DNA of 9,758 nt from Candidatus Parcubacteria bacterium (GCA_023142215.1 JAGLJW010000063.1:1-9758), one strand, 5' to 3'. Shown: positions 1-6,679, counted from the first letter of the stretch. The notes: generated from the sequence alone by a model not told the origin. Program-made: numbers and translations.

Positions 1-999
1 AAATTCAATAATTAAATAAAAAATAATAAAACTAAAAAATAAAACTTTAAAAATATTTTTAAAATAATAAAATAAATTCTTTACTCCATGAACCCAAAAA
101 ATTATTAATGTATACATTACAAACCCAAATAAAATTCCAAGCCAGTTACTTCTAGAAAAATTTAAAATATTAACAGATAAAAATAATACGCTTAATCCAA
201 AAAATGTAATATAAAGGTTGTGATATTTCGTCTTTTGTTTATATAAAGCAAGAAGATAATTAAAAGAAATAAAGAAAGCTAAAATTATAAAAATATGAGT
301 TTGGAAAAATATTCTATAAAATCCACCTTGCATTCTCGTAATTTCGCCGACACCAGTATCTCTTATCCATTTATAAACAAGCCCCAAAAAACTAAAATCA
401 TGCGTAAAAAGATAAAATAAAAATAATGTTTTTAAACTTGTCCAAGAAGTACCAATCAAAAAATAATTTAAAAATAATTTTTTATTTTCATTTGTGCTAA
501 GTGTTTTTAAGACTGGAAAAATTAATAGAAAATAAAACCAAGCATTCACATCATTGAAAATATTAGACTTAAAATTATTATTTAAAAAACCATTCACAAT
601 ACCGCACAGAACAAAAACTAATAATCCTATTAAATAATAAATATATTTTTTATCATACTGCGATAAATCTATTTTTTTATTTTTAATAAAGTTATAAATT
701 TCCTGAATAAACCAAACATACATCACAATTCCCCATAAAGCAATTCGTATTGGAAATTTATTTTCATCAAATTCTAAATAGAATAGATAACCCTTGGAAC
801 TAATAAGTAATTCAACTAAAACAATAATTACTCCATATTTTAAATCTTTTATAGATAAAATTAAAGTAAAAATTATTAAGATAAAAAAAGATACAATATT
901 TAGTGAAGGAAAAACATGTGATAAAAAAGATAGCAACTCTATAAAAAATAGTATCAATAAAGTTTTTTTTATTAGATTTTTGTTTAAAAAATTTTGCAT
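1..999 (-). CDS. O-antigen ligase/polymerase-like membrane protein, 3' end beyond window
   Basis: The frame is open for 333 codons from an ATG at 999 to the left edge without a stop, so the C-terminus is missing. The protein is extremely hydrophobic, with about ten likely membrane segments (roughly residues 12-30, 34-50, 55-65, 84-97, 118-134, 152-164, 180-199, 229-248, 258-279, 284-302, 315-331). Residues 280-289 read NFSRSNWLGI, like the SR-(G/S)-x-(W/L)-(L/I)-G motif of the Wzy_C/O-antigen ligase family, and residues 222-236 (RMQGGFYRIFFQTHI) hold the Arg/Gly/His-bearing loop often seen before it. Such proteins polymerise or ligate undecaprenol-linked glycans on the outer face of the membrane. 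The GT4-GT2 operon upstream on the same strand fits that pathway. A TATAAC box lies 7 nt before the ATG and there is no Shine-Dalgarno. Whether it is a polymerase or a ligase cannot be told. Confidence 0.72.
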   Translation of the reverse strand, partial: MQNFLNKNLIKKTLLILFFIELLSFLSHVFPSLNIVSFFILIIFTLILSIKDLKYGVIIVLVELLISSKGYLFYLEFDENKFPIRIALWGIVMYVWFIQEIYNFIKNKKIDLSQYDKKYIYYLIGLLVFVLCGIVNGFLNNNFKSNIFNDVNAWFYFLLIFPVLKTLSTNENKKLFLNYFLIGTSWTSLKTLFLFYLFTHDFSFLGLVYKWIRDTGVGEITRMQGGFYRIFFQTHIFIILAFFISFNYLLALYKQKTKYHNLYITFFGLSVLFLSVNILNFSRSNWLGILFGFVMYTLIIFWVHGVKNLFYYFKNIFKVLFFSFIIFYLIIEF

Positions 1000-1006
1000 A
1001 TTTTTA

Positions 1007-1033
1007 GTTATATGTAATATAAAGTTATTTCAA
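1007..1033 (-). promoter_or_regulatory. Weak promoter candidate for the ligase-like gene
   Basis: On the minus strand TATAAC (1012-1007) lies 7 nt before the ATG at 999. A TTGAAA (1033-1028) precedes it with a short 15-nt spacer. Transcription from it would start at or next to the ATG. In such AT-rich DNA the -10 match alone is weak evidence. Confidence 0.3.
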
Positions 1034-1062
1034 AAATAAATTTGCAAGAAATATATTCATTT

Positions 1063-1186
1063 TTGTCATTTCGAATCCCCTTTGTGGGGTGAGAAATCCC
1101 TTCAGCACTAATCATTAACAGGCATAACTATTTCGCACTATTCATATTAAAGAGATTTCTCACCCTAAAGGGATTCGAAATGACAA
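1063..1186. repeat. Palindromic repeat R1 (TCATTTCGAA arm type)
   Basis: A 124-bp imperfect inverted repeat fills most of the gap between the ligase-like and DUF192 genes. The outer arms are 17 bp and perfect (1063-1079 starts TTGTCATTTCG; its complement is 1170-1186). The inner arms are 12 bp and perfect (GGGTGAGAAATC at 1087-1098; complement 1154-1165). The loop is 1099-1153. A further AATGACAG at 1197-1204 repeats the right terminus just outside. The arms are clearly GC-richer than the flanks. It looks like a non-coding MITE/REP-like element and could also terminate or stabilise transcripts. No coding frame is evident. Confidence 0.85.
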
Positions 1187-1229
1187 GAAAATACAAAAAT
1201 GACAGGAGAAATGTAGAAATAATAAACAA

Positions 1230-1697
1230 TTAATCAAAATAATATTTTATTTCATCACCAACTTTGATTTCATTTCTATCACAATACCCACCATTAAGTT
1301 CTAAAACATAGTCAACAGGTAATAAAGAAAAATATTTATTTTTTGGTTCATCGCCTTCTGGTTTTAAATCTTTGCTAATTTTAATAATCTTATTACCATC
1401 TATCCAGAGAATGTCTAAACTAAAGTTCATGTTTTTCATCCAAAATGATCTAATTTGTTTATCATTAAATTTAAAAAGCATTCCAGCATCTTCTTCTAAT
1501 TTGATTACATTGCTCAATCCTTTCGTTCTTTTAAATAAATCATCTGCAATTTCTACTTTAATTATTTTATCATTAATAGAAACTGATGATGAATCAAAAG
1601 TTAAAACAGTATTTGTACTTTTATTAAATTGATAAGCAGAAAACGCAATTAATAAAAAACTTATAAATATTATTATTACTTTTGTTTCAATTTTCAT
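1230..1697 (-). CDS. Membrane-anchored DUF192 family protein
   Basis: Numbering is from the ATG at 1697 (155 aa). Residues 7-23 form one hydrophobic segment (signal anchor or uncleaved signal peptide), followed by an extracytoplasmic DUF192 domain of about 110 residues. Family landmarks are R57-x-x-GL (usually GLM, here GLS), DAGMLFKF around 70-77, FWMKN at 85-89 followed by LDILWID, and YVLELNGGY near 130-138. These match the usual DUF192 layout. The family's biochemical role is not established; members are typically exported small beta-rich proteins. A GTG at 1715 would add six residues and has a TGTAAT box 5 nt before it. I chose the ATG because it begins a normal signal segment (MKIETKV). 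There is no Shine-Dalgarno at either start. The gene lies between repeats R1 and R2 inside a glycan-gene region, with no visible functional link. Confidence 0.85.
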   Translation of the reverse strand: MKIETKVIIIFISFLLIAFSAYQFNKSTNTVLTFDSSSVSINDKIIKVEIADDLFKRTKGLSNVIKLEEDAGMLFKFNDKQIRSFWMKNMNFSLDILWIDGNKIIKISKDLKPEGDEPKNKYFSLLPVDYVLELNGGYCDRNEIKVGDEIKYYFD

Positions 1698-1730
1698 AAT
1701 TTTATTTTTAAACACAAATAATTACACTAT

Positions 1731-1872
1731 TGTCATTGCAAGTGAATGCGTGGCAATCTCATTAATCAAGCAACTCTGCGTAATTCACGGGATTGCCACG
1801 TTGTCGCTTTAGCTCCTCCTCGCAATGACAGTATTGTTGCCATGTCACTCTCAGACTTCTGCAATGACAGTA
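1731..1872. repeat. Palindromic repeat R2 (TCATTGC arm type)
   Basis: Outer arms TGTCATTGC (1731-1739) and GCAATGACA (1822-1830) are complementary, as are inner arms CGTGGCAATC (1749-1758) and GATTGCCACG (1791-1800). The core at 1755-1793 matches R3 at 32 of 39 positions without gaps. The right terminus GCAATGACAGTA recurs exactly at 1861-1872, with a TTGCCATGTCA fragment between, suggesting a second, decayed or nested copy. It separates the end of the GT2 gene from DUF192 and may act as a transcript end or processing site. It appears non-coding. Confidence 0.82.
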
Positions 1873-1891
1873 GATTAATAAAAATTATATG

Positions 1892-2581
1892 TTATTTTAT
1901 TCTATGTTTTCTTTTTATAATATTCATAGCCTCTTTATATTTTTTAACCTTTGGTAAAAATGGAAATAATTTATAAGCAAAACTTGGTAGCCATGAACTC
2001 ATCGTGGCATTAGTGTCAATTATTGTAAATAAAACTTCTGGAATCCATTTTCCTCTATAATTATTTTCAAGCATTGTAAGCCACAAATCCCAATCCTGAA
2101 AACGTTTTATATTTTCATCAAATCCCGGAAAATGCTCTTTTCTAATTAAAGCCGTAGTATGAATATATGGCATTTGCTTTAATTTTTCTGCATTAAATTC
2201 CCAAAGCTTAAATAGTTTTTTACCAAATTTATGTGAAGGATAAACATAGCTCACATCTGAATTTTCTTTTAAAGTTTTAAGCATTAAATCAAGTGCATCT
2301 TTTCTCAAAACTAAATCTGCATCACAAAAAATTATATATTCACCAATAGCTTCTTGTGCACCTCTATTTCTAGCGACATTAGCTCCACTATTTTCTTGAT
2401 TAATTATATTAATTTTTTCAAACTTATTTTTACAGTTATTTAAAACATCAGAAATATTATCTGTTGATCCATCGTTAACTATAATAATCTCATAATTTGT
2501 GTAAGTTTGATTTTTAATACTATCCAAACATTTATCAATCTTGTCAGCTTGATTATATACTGGAATTATTATTGATATCAT
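1892..2581 (-). CDS. GT2 family glycosyltransferase
   Basis: This 229-residue GT-A fold enzyme transfers a sugar from a nucleotide sugar with inversion, presumably onto a lipid-linked surface glycan at the cytoplasmic face. Residues 1-10 (MISIIIPVYN) are the classic GT2 start, NDGSTD (36-41) is the nucleotide-binding turn, and NSGANVARNRG (64-74) follows. FCDAD (85-89) carries the DxD-type metal site, and QDWDLWL (162-168) fits the ED-type catalytic-base region. There is no long membrane helix, so it is soluble or peripheral. Length is short but normal for single-domain members. It starts 13 nt after the GT4 stop, so the two are co-transcribed. There is no Shine-Dalgarno, consistent with translation coupled to the gene before it. 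Sugar and acceptor cannot be deduced. Confidence 0.93.
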   Translation of the reverse strand: MISIIIPVYNQADKIDKCLDSIKNQTYTNYEIIIVNDGSTDNISDVLNNCKNKFEKINIINQENSGANVARNRGAQEAIGEYIIFCDADLVLRKDALDLMLKTLKENSDVSYVYPSHKFGKKLFKLWEFNAEKLKQMPYIHTTALIRKEHFPGFDENIKRFQDWDLWLTMLENNYRGKWIPEVLFTIIDTNATMSSWLPSFAYKLFPFLPKVKKYKEAMNIIKRKHRIK

Positions 2582-2594
2582 AATTTAAAATTTA

Positions 2595-3671
2595 TTAATT
2601 AATTCTATCACTTATTTTTTTAATCTGTTTTATCCAACTAAACTCTTGTTGAACTCTTTTCTTTCCTTGACTGCCTAATTTTTCACATAATACTTCATCG
2701 TCAAATAATGTCAATATAGCATTTTTTATTTTTGTATTATCTTCAGGATTAATTAATAATCCATTTATTTCATTTAAAACAGCATCGGACACACCTCCTG
2801 AATTACCTGCAATTACTGGTTTTTTATGCAGATTTGCCTCCAAGTAGACAATCCCAAATCCTTCAAAATCACCATCAATATTTCGTGATGGCATTATAAA
2901 AACATTACAAATATCAAACCAAGCATTTTTTTCTTCATCTGAAACTTTTTCATTAATAAAAATAATATTTTTATTATCACCAATCATTTTATCAATTCTT
3001 TCTTTGTTTGGACCATCTCCAATCAGCACATATTTAATATTTACATCTTGCAATTCATTCATTACTTCAATAACTCTATCAAAGCCTTTTCTCTCAACCA
3101 ATCTACCAATACTAAATAAAATAAACTTATTATTTAAATCATATTTATTTTTCAAATTAATTTGCAATTCATTGTTTATAATTTGTAACTCATTTGTATT
3201 TAATCCTGGATTTACAATAACAATTTTATCTTTAAATTTATCACCTAAAAATTCCAAAACCAATTCAGACAAATATTTATTTCCACAAAAAATGTTCTTA
3301 GCATTTTTTAAAATTAATTTTCCTAAAAATTTTTTATGACTTTTCTTTTGCATAAAAACAAAATCCATTCCGTGCAAAATTACACTATATTCAAATCTTA
3401 AAATTTTTGAAAGTAAATATGTGACTGTTCCAAGTGGTAAAATATGTCCAACTAATACATGTTTAATTTCTTTATTTTTTATTTCATGCCATAAAGATTT
3501 AAAAGCAATTAACCAACTTAACTTATCATCATTGCTTAATAATTGATGATTATTGTTATGTAACACAAAAACATTATCTTTTTCAGGATAATGCGTCACT
3601 AAATTACTATAATAATGAGCTATTCCACCTTTAAACGGTGGATATTCTAATGTAAAAAGTAAAATATTCAT
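2595..3671 (-). CDS. GT4 family (GT-B fold) glycosyltransferase
   Basis: This 358-residue retaining glycosyltransferase is the first gene of a two-gene operon with the GT2 enzyme. The N-terminal Rossmann half starts MNILLFTLEYPPFKGGIAHY, with the Gly-rich acceptor loop at 14-17; HGMD is at 100-103. The C-terminal half has SIGRLVERKGFD (187-198), GDGPNKE (218-224), PSR (261-263), and the E-x7-E donor site E270-GFGIVYL-E278, then GGVSD. All expected landmarks are present and the length is typical (350-400). Residues 160-173 hold a duplicated heptad (NELQIIN/NELQINL) near the interdomain linker. The promoter is strong and very close to the ATG. The likely role is adding a sugar in exopolysaccharide, O-antigen-like or glycoprotein glycan synthesis; the substrate is unknown. 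Confidence 0.94.
   Translation of the reverse strand: MNILLFTLEYPPFKGGIAHYYSNLVTHYPEKDNVFVLHNNNHQLLSNDDKLSWLIAFKSLWHEIKNKEIKHVLVGHILPLGTVTYLLSKILRFEYSVILHGMDFVFMQKKSHKKFLGKLILKNAKNIFCGNKYLSELVLEFLGDKFKDKIVIVNPGLNTNELQIINNELQINLKNKYDLNNKFILFSIGRLVERKGFDRVIEVMNELQDVNIKYVLIGDGPNKERIDKMIGDNKNIIFINEKVSDEEKNAWFDICNVFIMPSRNIDGDFEGFGIVYLEANLHKKPVIAGNSGGVSDAVLNEINGLLINPEDNTKIKNAILTLFDDEVLCEKLGSQGKKRVQQEFSWIKQIKKISDRIN
3153..3194 (-). repeat. In-frame 21-nt tandem duplication within the GT4 gene
   Basis: On the plus strand AATTTGCAATTCATT (3159-3173) and AATTTGTAACTCATT (3180-3194) match at 13 of 15 positions with a 21-nt period. They encode NELQIIN and NELQINL (residues 160-173), in a region where GT4 proteins vary, just before the C-terminal domain. 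The frame is preserved. Confidence 0.6.
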
Positions 3672-3677
3672 AACTTT

Positions 3678-3707
3678 ATTATAACAAAAATTTACAAATA
3701 TTTACAA
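3678..3707 (-). promoter_or_regulatory. Promoter of the gt4-gt2 operon, probably leaderless
   Basis: On the minus strand TTGTAA (3707-3702), an 18-nt spacer and TATAAT (3683-3678) form a good sigma-70-type promoter. The -10 is extended by TGT just upstream (3686-3684). Only 6 nt separate the -10 from the ATG at 3671, so the transcript should begin at or within a base or two of the start codon. The absence of a Shine-Dalgarno agrees with leaderless translation. Confidence 0.55.
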
Positions 3708-3708
3708 T

Positions 3709-3725
3709 GTAACTATCCATTAACT
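3709..3725. repeat. Short dispersed repeat, GTAACTATYCATYAACT type
   Basis: This 17-mer (GTAACTATCCATTAACT) matches the one at 4357-4373 at 15 of 17 positions. Both lie just upstream of a minus-strand gene, here the gt4 promoter. It may be a degraded dispersed repeat or a shared upstream element. Confidence 0.4.
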
Positions 3726-3779
3726 CTAAAATGTTATGCCTTAATCAAATTGAAAATAAGTTCTGGAGCAATAGCAACA

Positions 3780-3912
3780 TGTCATTCTGGAACCAAAGCG
3801 ATAGGATCCCATTGTCATTCTGGAACGGAGCGAATGCGTAGTGATAGAATCTCATTGATCCTGCAACTGTGCGTAATTCATAAGATCCTATCGCTTTAGC
3901 TCCAGGATGACA
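3780..3912. repeat. Palindromic repeat R3 (TCATTCTGGAA arm type) with doubled left arm
   Basis: The right arm 3884-3912 is complementary at 26 of 29 positions to a left arm at 3780-3808 (TGTCATTCTGGAACC then AAAGCGATAGGATC). A second left arm starts at 3813 (TGTCATTCTGGAACGGAGCG) and runs through GAATGCGTAGTGATAGAATC. The core at 3848-3886 is homologous to the R2 core. The element fills the gap between the secreted-protein gene and the gt4 promoter and looks non-coding. The doubled left end suggests that one copy inserted beside or into another. Confidence 0.82.
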
Positions 3913-3947
3913 GGAAATTACCATTCTTGATAATAACTTTATACTAT

Positions 3948-4346
3948 CTATTTTTCATCAATTATTTTATACACTTGTTCAAACAAATTATTATTATTTA
4001 TAGCAATTTGTCTAAAAGTATTTTCTAAATCATTACCCAACTCACAGCTTAAATTAAAAGATTTATTATAATTTCCATTTCTCGCTAATTCCCTAGCATC
4101 TATAAATTTTTCAAACATATCAACTGTAACAACTTCAGAAATTGGATTATTTCCAATGATTTTTTTCCATAATTTATAATCTTTTTTCTCAAAAGCTTCT
4201 AAGATTAAAATTCTTTTTTCTGCTAAATCACTACATTTTCTTAATTGTTCATATTCACTTGAATTTGCATAAGCCGTAGAAACACCAGTTGTAAGTACAA
4301 AAGTTAGAATTGCTAAAATTAAAGCAGCTTGTCTATATTTTTTCAT
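3948..4346 (-). CDS. Small secreted helical protein of unknown function
   Basis: A clear Sec signal peptide covers residues 1-27: basic MKKYR, a hydrophobic stretch, then cleavage at A25-Y-A27 before N28. The mature part (about 105 residues) is charged and probably all helical. It has two cysteines (C38 and C101) that could form a disulfide outside the cell. The stretch DYKLWKK (56-62), an Ile/Val-rich turn, FEKFIDARELARNGNY (78-93) and ..CELGND resembles a pattern I recall from small secreted Patescibacteria proteins (W.., F..F..A..LA..G.Y..A....LG). That link is from memory. The stop is TAG. There is no Shine-Dalgarno. It stands alone, bounded by repeats R3 and R4. No enzymatic motif is seen. 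Confidence 0.8.
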   Translation of the reverse strand: MKKYRQAALILAILTFVLTTGVSTAYANSSEYEQLRKCSDLAEKRILILEAFEKKDYKLWKKIIGNNPISEVVTVDMFEKFIDARELARNGNYNKSFNLSCELGNDLENTFRQIAINNNNLFEQVYKIIDEK

Positions 4347-4356
4347 ATTATTTTTT

Positions 4357-4535
4357 GTAACTATTCATCAACTAAGGAGTCATCCTGAGCGATAGCCGAA
4401 GCCTGCCCGTCCAAGTTCAGGCGGGGATCCTAATAATTACACAACGTTGCATTTGTAACGGGATTCTTCAACTACACTGCGTTTCGTTCAAAATGACAAT
4501 GATTTTATGATTTTTTATAGTCAATGAATAACTAT
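4357..4535. repeat. Palindromic repeat R4 (TCATCCTGAGCGA arm type) with outer short inverted repeats
   Basis: The inner arms are GTCATCCTGAGCGA (4379-4392) and TCGTTCAAAATGAC (4484-4497), complementary at 11 of 14 positions. Outside them GTAACTATTCATCAACT (4357-4373) and AGTCAATGAATAACTAT (4519-4535) form a weaker inverted pair (12 of 17). The core from about 4427 (GATCCTAATAATTACA, then CAACGTTGC) aligns without gaps to the R2 core at about 26 of 40 positions, ending in the same CGGGATT. The left arm is interrupted by a 24-nt GC-rich insert at 4402-4425. It appears non-coding. Confidence 0.7.
4402..4425. repeat. GC-rich 24-nt insert inside R4
   Basis: It begins CCTGCCCG and ends CAGGCGGG, which pair as an imperfect stem (one wobble, one mismatch). 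It splits what would otherwise read CCGAAG-GATCC in the repeat arm. Its composition contrasts sharply with the host DNA, suggesting a second small mobile repeat nested in R4. Confidence 0.5.
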
Positions 4536-4636
4536 TATTTTTTTTATTGTTAATTAAATTATTATCTATCTTATAATACGTGTTTAACAAATATTTCTTC
4601 ATGAATTATTAAAATGAGAATTTAGGTCATGCTGTA

Positions 4637-4661
4637 GTTTGGTAATAGACCTATTACAAAC
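4637..4661 (-). terminator. Weak hairpin over the feoB stop codon
   Basis: GTTTGGTAATAG (4637-4648) and CTATTACAAAC (4651-4661) pair with one bulged base and a very tight loop. The feoB stop (4656-4654) lies inside the stem. No T-tract follows on the minus strand, so this is at most a weak or factor-dependent end, or an mRNA stabiliser. Confidence 0.25.
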
Positions 4662-6459
4662 CAAAAGCTGATCCTGTTTGGAAAATAGTAAATGATACTA
4701 ACCACGCAATAACAATAACTGTAATGAAATGAAATATTGTAAATTTCCAACTACCTGATTCTTTCTTTATGGTAGCAACAGCAGCCAAACAAGGAATATA
4801 AAGAAGAATAAAAACAAGGAATGAAAATGCACCCAATGGTGTTATGAGATCTGGTAAAACACTTAATAATCCTTCCTCTGTTACTCCATGAAGAGTACCC
4901 AAAGTACCAATAATAATTTCTTTAGCCACTAATCCAAAAATTAATGCCACGGCAAAACTCCAATGCCCAAAACCTAAAGGTTTAAAGATTGGAGCAATAA
5001 ACTGACCAATTTGTCCTAAATAGCTTTCAGAAGATCCATATTCAACACCAAAAGGCAAGCTAGCCAATAACCAAATAAAAACAACTGCACCTAAAATTAA
5101 AGTTCCAGCTTTTTTAATAAACATACTCATTTGCCACCAAGCATGTTTAAAGATATTTTTTATAGAAGGAAAACGGTAAGGTGGCAATTCCAATATTAAG
5201 GCATTTTCACCATCAATTTTAATTAATTTTGATAAAATAAAACTAACAATTAATCCAATAAAAACTCCTCCAAAATACAATATCATAATTACGAATGTAG
5301 CATTTTTAGGAAAAAAAATTCCGGTAAATAATACGTAAACTGGTAAACGAGCACTACACGACATAAAAGAATTAATAAAAATAGCAATCAAACGTTCTTT
5401 CTTGTGTTGAATTGTACGAGTAGCCATTATAGCTGGAACATTACAACCAAATCCTAAAATCATTGGCAAGAAAGTTTGTCCTGATATTCCAAACTTGTGA
5501 AATATACGATCAAGCATTATAACTGTACGTGCTAAATATCCCGAGTCTTCCAATATTGCAATTAATAAAAATAAAATAAAAATTAGTGGTGTAAAAGATA
5601 ATACTGAACCAACACCACCAATTATTCCATCAACAAGAAGTGAAGACCAGAAAGCTGGCAAGGCTAAACTTCCAACCAGTACAGAAAAATAATCAAATAT
5701 ATAATTAATTCCATCCGTTAATGGAGCAGATAATACAAAAGTAGTTTTAAATATTAAATAAACGAAGAAAAAGAAAAATGGCAATGCAGTATATTTATTT
5801 AATAACCACGAATCTATTTGTTCTGTTCTGACATCTTTTTCAGGAGATTTATAAAAAGGTAATATATTTTGTTTTACAAAATTAAACACCGCTGTATGGC
5901 TTATATCTTCCTTATCTTTTATTATTGAATTAAGATAGCTAGGTTGACTTAAATTATCATTATGTATATCTATAATTTTCTTAAGTAGATTATTTTCATT
6001 TTCACCTGTATTAGCTTCAATTTCAACAATTGGTAATTCTAGTTTTTCTCCCAATTTTTTTACATCCACTATTAACCCTTTCTTTTTTGCTTCTTTATTA
6101 AAGTTAAAAGCTAAAATAAGTTTTTTATTTAAAGTTAAAAGTTCAAATGTTAAAAATAAATTTCTTTCCAAAGAATTAACATCAATAATTTGTACAATCA
6201 CATCTGGATTTTCAGCCAATAAAAAATCTCTAGCAATTTTCTCCTCATTACTATAAGGTGAAATACTATAAGTGCCCGGTAAATCTACAATTTTAATTTT
6301 TTGATCTTGAAAATTTACGACACCTTGTTTTTTTTCTACTGTTTTACCTGACCAATTACCAACATGCAAATTTAAACCCGCCAAAGAGTTTAAAAGCGAA
6401 GTTTTCCCAGTGTTTGGATTAGCAATCAAGCCAACAGTAATAACATTATTATTTTTCAT
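4654..6459 (-). CDS. feoB: Ferrous iron transporter FeoB
   Basis: FeoB is the membrane pore and GTPase for Fe(II) uptake. At 601 aa it is at the short end of the family (E. coli is about 770). The N-terminal G domain has G1 ANPNTGKT (13-20; first residue Ala, usually Gly), G2 Thr40 in GNWSGKTVE, and G3 DLPGTYS (59-65). G4 reads NFNK (119-122) where N-x-x-D is expected, and G5 reads EA (148-149) where SA is usual. The membrane core starts near 224. It includes LEDSGYLARTVIMLDR (303-318), GFGCNVPAIMATRT (336-349, with conserved Cys339), SCSARLPVY (367-375), the second gate GLVAKEIIIGTLG (509-521), and LLYIPCLAAVATIKKE (552-567, with Cys557). The ATG at 6459 overlaps the feoA end by 11 nt, so translation is coupled. 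The altered G4/G5 may relax nucleotide specificity (inference). Confidence 0.97.
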   Translation of the reverse strand: MKNNNVITVGLIANPNTGKTSLLNSLAGLNLHVGNWSGKTVEKKQGVVNFQDQKIKIVDLPGTYSISPYSNEEKIARDFLLAENPDVIVQIIDVNSLERNLFLTFELLTLNKKLILAFNFNKEAKKKGLIVDVKKLGEKLELPIVEIEANTGENENNLLKKIIDIHNDNLSQPSYLNSIIKDKEDISHTAVFNFVKQNILPFYKSPEKDVRTEQIDSWLLNKYTALPFFFFFVYLIFKTTFVLSAPLTDGINYIFDYFSVLVGSLALPAFWSSLLVDGIIGGVGSVLSFTPLIFILFLLIAILEDSGYLARTVIMLDRIFHKFGISGQTFLPMILGFGCNVPAIMATRTIQHKKERLIAIFINSFMSCSARLPVYVLFTGIFFPKNATFVIMILYFGGVFIGLIVSFILSKLIKIDGENALILELPPYRFPSIKNIFKHAWWQMSMFIKKAGTLILGAVVFIWLLASLPFGVEYGSSESYLGQIGQFIAPIFKPLGFGHWSFAVALIFGLVAKEIIIGTLGTLHGVTEEGLLSVLPDLITPLGAFSFLVFILLYIPCLAAVATIKKESGSWKFTIFHFITVIVIAWLVSFTIFQTGSAFGL

Positions 6460-6679
6460 ATAAAATTTCTATAAATTTAGCTGTTTTATTTCTAATTGCA
6501 ATATTAGTATTCAAACAACGATAAATTCTAGGACAACCTAAAGGAGAATTTTTAATTGGCTTAATTGCAACTCCATCAATCAAACCAAAGCTATGTAATC
6601 GCTCCCTGATATTGTCATTAGTATTTATTTTATTTATTATACCAATTTTATTAATTGGCAAATCATGCAATGAAGCCAT
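6449..6679 (-). CDS. feoA: Ferrous iron transport accessory protein FeoA
   Basis: At 76 residues this is a normal-length, single SH3-like FeoA domain, a small cytoplasmic protein that binds FeoB and is needed for full Fe(II) uptake. Landmarks are the N-terminal SLHDLP, then IRERLHSFGLIDG (24-36), the family's (R/E)RL..LGL..G motif, SPLGCPRIYR (45-54; usual PLGDP, here PLGCP with a Cys), and IAIRNKTAKFIEI near the end. It is the first gene of the feoAB operon. Its own promoter lies about 55 nt upstream, just beyond the terminator of the preceding gene. Only a poor Shine-Dalgarno (GGAAAC) precedes the ATG. Confidence 0.93.
   Translation of the reverse strand: MASLHDLPINKIGIINKINTNDNIRERLHSFGLIDGVAIKPIKNSPLGCPRIYRCLNTNIAIRNKTAKFIEILYEK

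Larger units (their letters stand above)
4347..4653. other. Intergenic region between feoB and the secreted-protein gene
   Basis: This 307-bp gap holds the GC-richer repeat R4 with its short flanking inverted repeats. From about 4536 it is plain AT-rich DNA without a reading frame of note. The promoter of the secreted-protein gene should lie near 4347-4378, but I see no convincing -10/-35 pair there. A TATAAT at 4572-4577 on the plus strand has no gene to serve. Confidence 0.6.

Noticed and set aside
794..1039. Plus-strand frame of 81 codons with a Lys/Ile-rich product
   Set aside because: It lies opposite the open ligase-like gene, which has clear family motifs. The product is low-complexity with no domain.
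1372..1632. Plus-strand frame of 86 codons
   Set aside because: It is antisense to the well-supported DUF192 gene and has no recognisable domain.
1746..1976. Plus-strand frame of 76 codons
   Set aside because: It starts inside repeat R2 and runs antisense into the GT2 3' end. The translation reads repeat sequence.
3004..3339. Plus-strand frame of 111 codons
   Set aside because: It is antisense to the GT4 gene, whose motifs are intact across this span.
1063..4535. CRISPR array or tandem repeat array
   Set aside because: The repeats are palindromic, divergent and separated by whole genes. There are no regular spacers and no cas gene.
4547..4577. Plus-strand promoter TTGTTA-19-TATAAT
   Set aside because: There is no plus-strand gene downstream, the spacing is poor, and TATAAT is frequent by chance in such AT-rich DNA.
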